Below, in pieces: positions 16,052 to 23,555 of a stretch of 33,026 nt of DNA. Position 1 is the first letter of the stretch. The number at the start of each line of letters is the position of its first letter. Position numbers and translations under genes: made by a program. Under the pieces are notes generated by a model. It had not been told where the DNA came from. It ran no database searches and worked only from the letters and a program-made list of their open reading frames with translations. Origin of the DNA: a virus. The stretch is taken from the IMG/VR virus record IMGVR_UViG_3300042400_001848, positions 1-33,026 of that record. One strand, 5' to 3'.

Positions 16052-16294
16052 ATGACAAAAACTGTTAAAATCGGGCCAATTCAACGCCGCAAAAATGACA
16101 ATGCTATTACTGCAGTAGTTCGTAAACAAGTTAACAAAATGAAACTTGGAGAATTTTTTGAAATTTCTGGCGTTGATCCAGAAACTGTACAAAATCTTCG
16201 TTCCACTCTTTCTTACTTTTCAAAGAAAGACGGCTTCCGAGTTAAAACAAAACATTCTGGCGGAAAATTGACTATTGACCGTGTTAGAAAATAA
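16052..16294 (+). CDS. Small basic protein, possible nucleic-acid binding (80 aa)
   Basis: The open frame extends back to a TTG at 15959, but that stretch contains the terminator and the promoter-like element. I therefore start at ATG 16052. The 80-aa product is rich in Lys and Arg. The second half (VQNLRSTLSYFSKKDGFRVK then GGKLTIDRVRK) suggests a helix followed by a two-stranded wing, as in small winged-helix DNA-binding proteins; this is a guess from pattern. It has its own probable promoter and stands alone between a terminator and the methyltransferase cluster, fitting a small regulator or DNA-binding protein. Confidence 0.6.
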   Translation: MTKTVKIGPIQRRKNDNAITAVVRKQVNKMKLGEFFEISGVDPETVQNLRSTLSYFSKKDGFRVKTKHSGGKLTIDRVRK

Positions 16295-16346
16295 TCAAAA
16301 CTAATCTTGAGTCGACAGTACAATAATTAAACACTAAATTAAAAAT

Positions 16347-17174
16347 ATGGATACCAGAATAGACTTCAATACTGCAAAAAAGTTCGATCAAGTAGAATTA
16401 GTTGATTGGAAAACTAGATACGCAGACTTTAAATTTTACGTTAGAAAAGGCCTAAATGAGGTAAAATATAACGTCGGAACAAACGTTTCAAAGGGCCCAA
16501 ATAGTGGCGAGTATATCAAGCCATTTACGTCTAAGACCATGGGTCAGCCATTGAATATTAATGCAATCCTTAACCAGTCAGATACTTGGTTAGATATCGG
16601 TGGTCACTTAGGTTTCTTTTCGATTCGTATGGCAAAACAATTTCCCAATATTAAAAAAGTAATTTCCTATGAAGCGTTACCGCATAACGTAAGCTTTGCA
16701 TTGGAAAATATTAAATTAAACAATGTTGAAGGAACTTGCGAGTTTGTACAAAAAGCAATCGTCCCAAATGAAGACGAGTCAATTAGCTTCTTTATTTCGT
16801 CTGACTCTGGAAAGCACTCAATTCTTCCAGTAAAAGGTCGCGAAAGTATTACTGTGCCTGCAATCAATATCAATGATGCAATTGCCCAAACTGGTGCAAC
16901 TGCTATTAAAATGGACGTTGAAGGTGCTGAATATGAATTAATTAAGGCTGTAAAAGACTGGTCAAATATCCGAGTAGTGGTAGTAGAATGGCACTTCAAT
17001 GCGATGCGAACCATCACTAAGGACAAAAACTATCGTGTTACTCTTTTCCAAGAGATTATGTCAATCCTTGGCAAGAACTTTGACACTATCCGTCAATTAC
17101 CAAACGTCGAATACGGTAAAAACTTCATTACTCACTTTGTTGCTATCAAGACTGATGGTAAAGAGTCCCTATAA
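16347..17174 (+). CDS. FkbM-family SAM-dependent methyltransferase (275 aa)
   Basis: Class I methyltransferase of the FkbM type. Motif I LDIGGHLGFFS is at residues 82-92, the acidic loop ISYEALPHN follows near 106-114, and the family hallmark KMDVEGAEYELI is at 188-199. FkbM enzymes mostly O-methylate sugars or small molecules, so DNA-base methylation would be atypical. Its neighbours are an MBD4-like glycosylase gene, overlapping by 20 bases, and a glycosyltransferase. The target may therefore be a sugar placed by that glycosyltransferase, either on DNA or on a surface glycan. Family call is strong; substrate is unknown. Confidence 0.85.
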   Translation: MDTRIDFNTAKKFDQVELVDWKTRYADFKFYVRKGLNEVKYNVGTNVSKGPNSGEYIKPFTSKTMGQPLNINAILNQSDTWLDIGGHLGFFSIRMAKQFPNIKKVISYEALPHNVSFALENIKLNNVEGTCEFVQKAIVPNEDESISFFISSDSGKHSILPVKGRESITVPAININDAIAQTGATAIKMDVEGAEYELIKAVKDWSNIRVVVVEWHFNAMRTITKDKNYRVTLFQEIMSILGKNFDTIRQLPNVEYGKNFITHFVAIKTDGKESL

Positions 17175-17571
17175 TTTACTACAAGAAATATACCACGAGC
17201 ATCCATGGCGGATGCTCGTGTGTTGTATCATGTTAAATTGTACTTCCCGTAAACAGGTGGATCAAGTACGAGAAAAATTCTTTCGCAAATATCCAGATGC
17301 AGTCGAAGCAGAACGTTCGGATCCTGCAGAAATGGCAGAACTTATTGCTCTTCTTGGATTTAAAAATAAACGCACTCAAACTATAATTCGTTTCTCGAGT
17401 GACTGGATGACCCTAGATTGGTCTGAACCCAATGAATTATATGGAATAGGTAAGTACGGACAAGATTCCTGGGAGATATTCCAGAAGGGCAACCTGAACG
17501 TTGTGCCTACTGATGGTGTATTAGATACTTACTTGGCCTGGGCCAGAACCCAACTTCAAAAAACAATATAA
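17155..17571 (+). CDS. MBD4-like mismatch DNA glycosylase (HhH-GPD superfamily), 138 aa
   Basis: Strong resemblance to the catalytic domain of MBD4, the G:T / G:U mismatch glycosylase. Visible matches are HPWRMLVCCIMLNCTSRKQV (MBD4: PWKLL...FLNRTSGK), FFRKYPDA, IALLGFKNKRTQTIIRFS, and the helix-hairpin-helix ELYGIGKYGQDSWEIF (residues 94-109). The aspartate in VVPTDGVLDTY (Asp120) aligns with the catalytic Asp of MBD4 (PEDHKLNKY). It should cut the N-glycosidic bond of thymine, uracil or an oxidised derivative opposite G. I start at ATG 17155, overlapping the methyltransferase by 20 bases; the open frame further upstream lies over that gene. The family fold begins close to this start. A perfect 11-bp hairpin lies in the first codons. 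Confidence 0.82.
   Translation: MVKSPYNLLQEIYHEHPWRMLVCCIMLNCTSRKQVDQVREKFFRKYPDAVEAERSDPAEMAELIALLGFKNKRTQTIIRFSSDWMTLDWSEPNELYGIGKYGQDSWEIFQKGNLNVVPTDGVLDTYLAWARTQLQKTI
17194..17220 (+). repeat. Perfect 11-bp inverted repeat in the start of the glycosylase gene
   Basis: CACGAGCATCC - ATGGC - GGATGCTCGTG, an 11-bp GC-rich stem with a 5-base loop, 40 bases after the start codon. No T-run follows, so it is not a classical terminator. It could attenuate translation or be a coincidence of the coding sequence for HEHPWRMLV. Confidence 0.7.
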
Positions 17572-17577
17572 GAATAT

Positions 17578-18636
17578 ATGAAATCACTATACGCATACTT
17601 TGGCTTATTGAATTTACATACAATTGATTCTCCAGGCCACTCACTTTATCAAATTGGCCTAATGGATTCACTTCGTCAAACCTTTGGAATTGAGCAATTT
17701 GATTTTTTCTCATATTACCCAGAAGACTTACAAAAGACTCATAGTGAATCTGGTTCGCGAATGTATCCTGCATCTTCTCTCGGCAACATATTTGAGCGCT
17801 ATAAAGATGAAATGGTTCACGATCATTTGATGTTAGATGAGACGCTTGCCAATATTACTGCCAAAAAATATAACATGCTCTTTCTTAAAGCTAGATTTAG
17901 AAATCTTTCTACTTTACAGAAAAAATGGAAAGATGCCAAAGCATTTGAACTGCTTATTGAAACTGCAATCCATTCTGGTTATACGAAAGATCAAATTATT
18001 ATCCTGGATACTGATCTTTCTTTGCCAGATTCTTTTTCTAGAAGGTATGGTGCCTCAGTAACTATTGTGATTCCGTCAATAGATTTTCCAGGAATATCCA
18101 ACCGTTTCTTATTAGACTGTGTTAGCGTTCATACCGCTAACTATATTAGAGATAGAAATACAGTTTTTTATGGAAATATTGATACTTCAAGTTATAAAAG
18201 CGGAAATTCAAAAAATGCAATTTTAGGAGAAGCTTTATCTTGGATCGCTAACTCTGAAAATAAATTAATTATTATTAGCAAGCAGAAAGATTTAGACGAG
18301 TGGAATGCTATTGCAGATGGAATTTTACGAAATAATCGCGGGACTATATGGAATGCACTAGAATCAAGTTTAGTAATGCTCAATATTACTAAGGACAAAT
18401 ATGATACTGTGCGCTTTATTCCAGCTAGAGTATATGAAGCAATGATCTTTGGCATGATTCCAGTCTCATATAATTTTAATTTCTTATGCGAAACATTTTC
18501 TTTTTCAAACATAGATGATTTAGTAGAAATTATTAAATATCTAAATGACTGTGAACCTGAAGATCAAAAGAAAGCATACATTCACTTTATCGATAATTAT
18601 TGTAAATACATTAAAGATTTAAACCAATGGAAATAG
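17578..18636 (+). CDS. GT-B glycosyltransferase resembling phage T4 beta-glucosyltransferase (352 aa)
   Basis: 352 aa, against 351 for T4 Bgt. From memory of Bgt, several segments align in order: DTDLSLPDSFSR (residues 144-155) with its FTDIRLPFSQSW, which holds the proposed catalytic Asp100; a strand ending in YG followed by Ser/Lys/Gly residues (198-211) with YGGSFRSGQR of the UDP-glucose site; and IPARVYEAMIFGMIPVSY (281-298) with ITLRVWETMASDAVMLID, including the ribose-binding R-V-x-E. The N-terminal MKSLYAYFGLLNL fits a GT-B first strand. If correct, it would glucosylate hydroxymethylated bases in phage DNA; it could instead glycosylate another target. It starts 6 bases after the glycosylase gene and overlaps the next ORF by 10 bases. 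Confidence 0.58.
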   Translation: MKSLYAYFGLLNLHTIDSPGHSLYQIGLMDSLRQTFGIEQFDFFSYYPEDLQKTHSESGSRMYPASSLGNIFERYKDEMVHDHLMLDETLANITAKKYNMLFLKARFRNLSTLQKKWKDAKAFELLIETAIHSGYTKDQIIILDTDLSLPDSFSRRYGASVTIVIPSIDFPGISNRFLLDCVSVHTANYIRDRNTVFYGNIDTSSYKSGNSKNAILGEALSWIANSENKLIIISKQKDLDEWNAIADGILRNNRGTIWNALESSLVMLNITKDKYDTVRFIPARVYEAMIFGMIPVSYNFNFLCETFSFSNIDDLVEIIKYLNDCEPEDQKKAYIHFIDNYCKYIKDLNQWK

Positions 18637-18803
18637 GGAAACTTGAAGAAAAAGCAATCCGAGTAGTTAAAAGTTGTACCAATACATCTCAAATTGATGC
18701 TGCTACTCAATATGTAGAATTATATTTTAAGAAAACTGGCAATCTGCCATACCTAAGATACTTAATCACTAAACTTGACGAACTAGCAAATTCTTTTTCT
18801 TAG
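18627..18803 (+). CDS. Small hypothetical protein (58 aa)
   Basis: ATG at 18627 overlaps the end of the glycosyltransferase gene by 10 bases; TAG at 18801. The product begins MEIGKLEEKAIRVVKSCTNT and is almost wholly helical, with the pattern K-x-x-x-S-C-x-N-x-x-Q-x-x-x-A-x-x-Y. Small helical proteins of this sort (S-C-x-T-x-x-Q-x-x-x-A) are frequent in phages and mobile DNA; function not known. Coding character is supported by the overlap, the full use of the gap and codon choice like its neighbours. Confidence 0.6.
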   Translation: MEIGKLEEKAIRVVKSCTNTSQIDAATQYVELYFKKTGNLPYLRYLITKLDELANSFS

Positions 18804-18810
18804 CTGCATT

Positions 18811-18836
18811 TTCCTAATAAATAATATTATTAGGAA
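18811..18836 (+). promoter_or_regulatory. Late promoter box (18816-18823) inside a perfect 10-bp inverted repeat
   Basis: TTCCTAATAA - ATAATA - TTATTAGGAA: 10-bp arms with a 6-base centre. The left arm and centre contain AATAAATAATA, the late-box core, 35 bases before the ATG at 18851. The palindrome could be an operator over the promoter, or a weak bidirectional terminator for the 18803 stop. Confidence 0.6.
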
Positions 18837-18850
18837 ATAATGTAGTTTTT

Positions 18851-19933
18851 ATGAGAAGAATTATTTTAATTGGTTTACTACTAAGTAGTTTAGCTGGGTA
18901 TTCACAAACCTGCAGCACCATCACTGCTTATGATTACATGGAAACCTGGAATTGGACAGGTGATTGGTGGATTCCTGCAGCTACGACTAATTTTTACACA
19001 AATGCATCAGTTAGTCCCAGTACAAGCGCAGTTTTATATGGAACTGGTGGGGGAAGTAGTGCAAATGAAGTCGACTGGTATTCTATGCCAAACCGAACTG
19101 GACTAAATCTAAGTTCAGCATATCATTTTAAATTTAGACTTGGATCTTATCGATTTACTTCAACTAGTGCTACTAGAGGAGTAGACGTTGGTGATTTTAT
19201 AGAAGTTCAACTGAGCACAAACGGTGGAGTTACCTATACTTCTGAAATCAGAGTCACTGGAAACAGCAATGCCTATTGGTCATATAATACAAATGGTACA
19301 ATAAACAAAATCGCAAACGGCACCCTAACTACTTATTCACCAACTGGTGGAGGTGATCGTACCTTAACTGGAGACGGATACTCAGTAATAGATCTTACTC
19401 TTCCTTCTGGGATAACCCAATGTGCAGTTGATATTTACTGCAGAGCAAATGCTGCCGGTGAAGAGTGGTGGATCGACAATATAGAATTAATTGAATATTT
19501 TACATGTGCACCCCTTCCGATTGAACTTATTTACTTTACTGCACAGTCGGTCGGCTCGCGTGTCGTTTTAGATTGGACAACTGTTTCTGAACTTAATAAT
19601 GACCATTTTATACTTGAACGATCAACTGATGCGTTGCAATGGACAGAAATAGGAAGAGTCGATGGAGTCGGCACCACTTCGCAGCTTTCTACATATCATT
19701 TTATTGATGCTCACCCAAATATTGGCGCAAACTATTACCGACTTTCTCAAGTAGACTTTGATGGAACTCAAGAGTTTTTCAATTTAGTATATGCAGAAAT
19801 TAGTGATCCGCGAATAAACTGTAAATATTCATATTTCGATATAGCTGGACAGGAAGTAAATTATGATTTTGCTCCTCCTGGAATATATTTTAGGTTATGT
19901 GGTGAAACTATTGAAAAGATAATTAAGAACTAA
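18851..19933 (+). CDS. Secreted Bacteroidetes-type protein with degenerate T9SS-like C-terminal region (360 aa)
   Basis: Clear signal peptide (residues 1-19, IILIGLLLSSLAGYSQ). Residues 20-215 form a beta-sandwich-like region (DFIEVQLSTNGGVTYTSEIR), similar to adhesin or carbohydrate-binding domains. Residues 222-315 have the Bacteroidetes hallmark PLPIELIYFTAQ ... VLDWTTVSELNNDHFILERS ... GANYYRLSQVDFDGTQEF that normally precedes a type IX secretion sorting domain. The end, YFDIAGQEV then APPGIYFRL and IEKIIKN, matches the last strands of a type A sorting domain but is shorter than usual. It looks host-derived, yet carries a phage late box. It may be exported to the cell surface late in infection, or be a virion adhesin. 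Very unusual content for a phage. Confidence 0.8.
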   Translation: MRRIILIGLLLSSLAGYSQTCSTITAYDYMETWNWTGDWWIPAATTNFYTNASVSPSTSAVLYGTGGGSSANEVDWYSMPNRTGLNLSSAYHFKFRLGSYRFTSTSATRGVDVGDFIEVQLSTNGGVTYTSEIRVTGNSNAYWSYNTNGTINKIANGTLTTYSPTGGGDRTLTGDGYSVIDLTLPSGITQCAVDIYCRANAAGEEWWIDNIELIEYFTCAPLPIELIYFTAQSVGSRVVLDWTTVSELNNDHFILERSTDALQWTEIGRVDGVGTTSQLSTYHFIDAHPNIGANYYRLSQVDFDGTQEFFNLVYAEISDPRINCKYSYFDIAGQEVNYDFAPPGIYFRLCGETIEKIIKN

Positions 19934-19946
19934 CCAATTCGGCTAA

Positions 19947-19954
19947 GATAAATA
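19947..19954 (+). promoter_or_regulatory. Late promoter box GATAAATA
   Basis: GATAAATAATAAGAAAG, 27 bases before the ATG at 19974, in a 40-base gap. Close to the consensus of the set. Confidence 0.68.
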
Positions 19955-19973
19955 ATAAGAAAGATTTCTTATA

Positions 19974-21935
19974 ATGAAATATGTTTCACCTTATGGAACC
20001 ACTCCAGAATCTGCACAATTAATTTGCGAATATTTTAAAGGAAACGAGCAAATATTTGCTAAAGTAGTAACTTTTGAAAACGTTGAATGGGAAAGCCGCA
20101 TGTTAAATATTGCAGAGTCTGCAATTTCAGAAAAAGCATTAATTGATCTTCACTTTGATATGATTGTTAATGATGGTGCTCGTGCAATCACTAAATATTA
20201 CAAAAACTTAATTTCTGGTAAAAATGATGTGCTTGAAAGAGCTAAAATCAAATTTACTAATCTTAATAGCCACCGAATCGACGAATCTGCCGATATCTTT
20301 AGACAGCGTGCAAAGAAGAGAATGACTAACATGCTTGCTGAATTAGACCTAAATACTATTAATTGGGCAACAAATCCAGGTGGAGCATTACAAACTCAAT
20401 TAACTAATGCTACTGGACAAACTGTTCCTACTTCCGATCTTCAAAATCAATTAAAAGCTGCCCTAACTGGAGGTGCAAAACCTACCGCGACTGGAGCAAT
20501 TGCAAATACTCCAGAAGAATTTGATAAAGCCCTTGCTGGGGGAGAATATACTGGTAAAACTGAAGGCAGCACAATGGGGTTTTTGCATGAATTATGGAGT
20601 GCACTTACTGAGGGAGGATCTACTATTGGAATTGTTCACTTAGTCTTAGATATAGTTGGAGTAGTCGGAGACATATTCGGGCCAGCAATACCAATTGGAT
20701 TAGTTGCAGACGTACTGAACGCAATCATTTATTTTGTCAGAGCAGCGACTGCTCCAGAAGGAGAAAGCGGCAAGTTCTGGTTACTTGGTTCTATTTCATT
20801 AATTGCAGCATTCGTATTTGGTGCAGGTGATGCCCTAAAATTACTTAAACCTGCTGCAAAATCTGCTGCTCCAGTAATGGAAGCCATTCTTAAAGGTGGT
20901 TCGAAAGCAGGTGGTGACGCTCTTGCAAAAGTATCAGCAAAAGAAGCTGGTCCAGTAATGAAATTATTACAATTTATTTCGAAAAATATTAGCGAAGTCT
21001 TAGGAAAAGCAAGTGGTCTTCTTGGAAAATTCTTTGATGGATTTATTGCAAAATTAGTAGGTTGGATTCCTTTTATTGGAAAACCGCTAAAAGGTTTCTT
21101 TGAATCGATCGGCACGTCATTTGCAAAATATGGCGATAACTTAACGGGCTTTGCAAAAGAATATTCAGCTGCTGAAAAAGCAGCTATTGAAATTGGAGCA
21201 AAGGAAATTGATACTGGAGTAGAAACAATGTTAAAAAACAGTAATCAGTCTTTAATCATTGATGATGCTACTAAAATGGCAAAAATAGTTGACCAGGACG
21301 GTAAAGCGATAACAAAAGAATTTCAAGCCGACTGGTTGAAAAAGGACTTTGACAAAAAAGCAGCAGGTCTCTTCGGTAACGACAAAGCAATTGCTAAATA
21401 TTATTCAAATGTTGCCTCTTCAAATGCCGTAATGGCAGAAGGAATCGGCAAATACTTTATTAAGAAAGGTTGGAAATCAATCAAAGGTACTGGTAAACTT
21501 GCATTTTTTATAGGCAAACAAATTATCAAACTAATTAATAATGGAAAAGATTGGCAAGATCTAGGATACAAAAAAGAAGAGGTTGAATATTGGGGAAATT
21601 CAGCGCTTCATAGCTGGCTGCAAGATGAAATTCACAAGAAAAAAGAAGAAACTGGTGCAACCTATCTTCCAGCAATAGACCTTGATTCTGATCAAAAGGA
21701 AGTATTCGATAATATTACAAACTATCAAAACAATTATGCTAAATTATTTGGACAGCCAAGTATTATTCCAGTAATCTACAATAAGTATGGAAATACTGAA
21801 GATGAATTCAATGAATTTTTCGATGAAGTAAAAAAAGGTACAGTAAAACCAGAAGATTCAGACGAATCTAAAAAAGAAAGTGTGAAAGAATCTATTTCAC
21901 ACTTACGTTATATTATCCCTTATTCTAAATTTTAA
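19974..21935 (+). CDS. Large late protein with central hydrophobic region; candidate ejected/internal virion protein (653 aa)
   Basis: Not recognised. Residues 1-200 are helical and charged. Residues 217-258 (GIVHLVLDIVGVVGDIFGPA, then a second hydrophobic stretch) and 268-286 are Gly/Ala/Val-rich hydrophobic segments like those in pre-toxin regions of polymorphic toxins and in pore-like ejection proteins. An Ala/Gly/Lys-rich helical section (280-400) follows, then a soluble alpha/beta end with KESVKESISHLRY. A late box precedes it. It ends 2 bases from the stop of the minus-strand gene that faces it. Similar hydrophobic-core architecture in that neighbour suggests related roles; channel formation or DNA ejection is inferred only. 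Confidence 0.6.
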   Translation: MKYVSPYGTTPESAQLICEYFKGNEQIFAKVVTFENVEWESRMLNIAESAISEKALIDLHFDMIVNDGARAITKYYKNLISGKNDVLERAKIKFTNLNSHRIDESADIFRQRAKKRMTNMLAELDLNTINWATNPGGALQTQLTNATGQTVPTSDLQNQLKAALTGGAKPTATGAIANTPEEFDKALAGGEYTGKTEGSTMGFLHELWSALTEGGSTIGIVHLVLDIVGVVGDIFGPAIPIGLVADVLNAIIYFVRAATAPEGESGKFWLLGSISLIAAFVFGAGDALKLLKPAAKSAAPVMEAILKGGSKAGGDALAKVSAKEAGPVMKLLQFISKNISEVLGKASGLLGKFFDGFIAKLVGWIPFIGKPLKGFFESIGTSFAKYGDNLTGFAKEYSAAEKAAIEIGAKEIDTGVETMLKNSNQSLIIDDATKMAKIVDQDGKAITKEFQADWLKKDFDKKAAGLFGNDKAIAKYYSNVASSNAVMAEGIGKYFIKKGWKSIKGTGKLAFFIGKQIIKLINNGKDWQDLGYKKEEVEYWGNSALHSWLQDEIHKKKEETGATYLPAIDLDSDQKEVFDNITNYQNNYAKLFGQPSIIPVIYNKYGNTEDEFNEFFDEVKKGTVKPEDSDESKKESVKESISHLRYIIPYSKF

Positions 21936-21937
21936 AA

Positions 21938-23539
21938 TTACTTCTTAATTCTCTTAAGAATATTTGCGATTGGTGCTTTAAATTCATCACCTTCACCAGT
22001 ACAACCTGTCCAGTAAGCTTTTGCTAGAACTGAAATATCTCCACCTAATTCGTCGTCTAGAACTGAGTATACAGTATCTTTCGCATCAATTTTTTGATAT
22101 TCAACGCTTACTTCTTTTGCCATTTCTGGAGTTAATCCGGTAATTAGAAGCGCAATTGAACACTCTTCTTGGTCAGTAGTGTTTCCAAATAATCCGCTAC
22201 CATTTTTAAGATCAAGTAACATTGATGCAATATCTGATGCTCCCTGTTGTTTTGCATTTGCAATATATTTACTAGGATCTGCAGCTAACGTATCATAATA
22301 TCCCATAACTTCTGCAGCTTTTGCTCCTAATCCAGGCTCTTCTGCTCCTTCTGGAGTTTCTCCGGCATTTGTTCCTGCGTTTACTGCTCTAGCTGCAACT
22401 AACGCAGTTGCTGTTTTATTAATATTTGCAGCAGTAAGTACATCCGTTGCTGTTTTTGGACTTAATTGAGTCAATAGAGTAGCATAATTAGTAGCAATAG
22501 GGCTTTTTCCACCATATGCTACCATTAGTTTTGCACCGTCATCTGATTTACCAATTAATTTGGCAGTACCTTTAGTTCCAGATTTTGAAATCCATTCAAA
22601 ACTTTCACCTCCAATTTTAACTCCAACTTTTTCAAGAGCGGAAAGTTTTCTAGCAGTATCTAATTTTGCAAATACTGTACTTAATCTAGTAATATCTGCA
22701 ATAACCCCAACGCTCTTTCCTAATGCTGCACTTGCTTGTGCCATACCTGTTGCTTTTGCTAATTTACTAGCTTTCGAGGCAGCAGATGCAACTTCGGCTC
22801 CTTTTAAACCTGCAGTAAATGCTGCAGATCCTCCAAATGAAACTATTGTTAGAGCGACGTCTCCTAAAATTGTCCAAATATTTAATCCTCTCAATACTGA
22901 TGGTTCAATTTTGCGACGATATAGATTACATGAAACTACTTCTCCATATCCACCAAATTCGTCTTCCATAAAGTCTTGGATAGACTTTCCATATTTAGAC
23001 TTAAATATTTCATCTAGTTTATCAAAATACATTTGAGGATCTACACTTTTCTCTGCAGCAATTTGCGCAAATGCTCCAGCGAGTGATGCAATCGTTTCTT
23101 CATCAGTTCCTGCGTCACCAGCTGCATTTCCACCAAAGAAGCTACCAATTCCTCCAACGATACCTCGTTCAGTCCAATCAGTTCCTTCACCGCCAGCTTT
23201 TAGAATTGCAGCTGCTGCTTCCATATCAATGTCACCCCATAAAAATTGTTCATTCATAATCCACATCATGAATTTAGGAGCAGTTTTATTAGACTTATCA
23301 ACTTTTACAAATAGTCGGTCATCTCCAACTATTCCAAAAGCAGTCTTATCTAAATCCGTAAGTTCATATTCTCCATCCTCATAGGAATTAAAGTATTCTG
23401 CTAATTTAGCAAGAAGCTGGTCATTCTCTAAATAACCTTTAAGTCTTTCGTTAAGATCATCTGAAATAACTGCAGCCTGTTCATTGACTGCACCTTGGTA
23501 ATTGTTATAAAAATCTTGATATTTTCTATCTAGAAACAT
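21938..23539 (-). CDS. Large minus-strand protein with hydrophobic Ala/Gly-rich centre (533 aa)
   Basis: Not recognised. Residues 1-200 are helical and acidic, with a glycine-rich patch at 126-143 (GIVGGIGSFFGGNAAGDAG). Residues 219-243 (LNIWTILGDVALTIVSFGGS) form a hydrophobic segment, followed by an Ala/Lys/Ser-rich helical region like the pre-toxin region of the plus-strand neighbour. The C-terminal 150 residues are soluble, ending LKRIKK. Start ATG is 16 bases after the stop of the upstream minus-strand gene, so the two share a transcript. Together with that gene it forms the only minus-strand block in the window. An internal or ejected virion protein is a plausible, unproven role. Confidence 0.6.
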   Translation of the reverse strand: MFLDRKYQDFYNNYQGAVNEQAAVISDDLNERLKGYLENDQLLAKLAEYFNSYEDGEYELTDLDKTAFGIVGDDRLFVKVDKSNKTAPKFMMWIMNEQFLWGDIDMEAAAAILKAGGEGTDWTERGIVGGIGSFFGGNAAGDAGTDEETIASLAGAFAQIAAEKSVDPQMYFDKLDEIFKSKYGKSIQDFMEDEFGGYGEVVSCNLYRRKIEPSVLRGLNIWTILGDVALTIVSFGGSAAFTAGLKGAEVASAASKASKLAKATGMAQASAALGKSVGVIADITRLSTVFAKLDTARKLSALEKVGVKIGGESFEWISKSGTKGTAKLIGKSDDGAKLMVAYGGKSPIATNYATLLTQLSPKTATDVLTAANINKTATALVAARAVNAGTNAGETPEGAEEPGLGAKAAEVMGYYDTLAADPSKYIANAKQQGASDIASMLLDLKNGSGLFGNTTDQEECSIALLITGLTPEMAKEVSVEYQKIDAKDTVYSVLDDELGGDISVLAKAYWTGCTGEGDEFKAPIANILKRIKK

Positions 23540-23555
23540 ATTTGTTTATATTATT

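Noticed and set aside
16999-17154. N-terminal extension of the MBD4-like protein
   Set aside because: It overlaps the methyltransferase gene entirely in another frame. Homology to MBD4 begins after ATG 17155.
21942-21960. TTCTTAA / TTAAGAA inverted repeat at the convergent gene ends, considered as a terminator
   Set aside because: The stem is only 7 bp of mostly A/T, lies inside the minus-strand coding sequence, and has no T-tract in a suitable place.
22560-23036. 158-codon plus-strand open frame opposite the minus-strand 533-aa gene
   Set aside because: It is a shadow of the minus-strand coding sequence and has no promoter box or coupling; the minus frame is longer and reads as a coherent protein.
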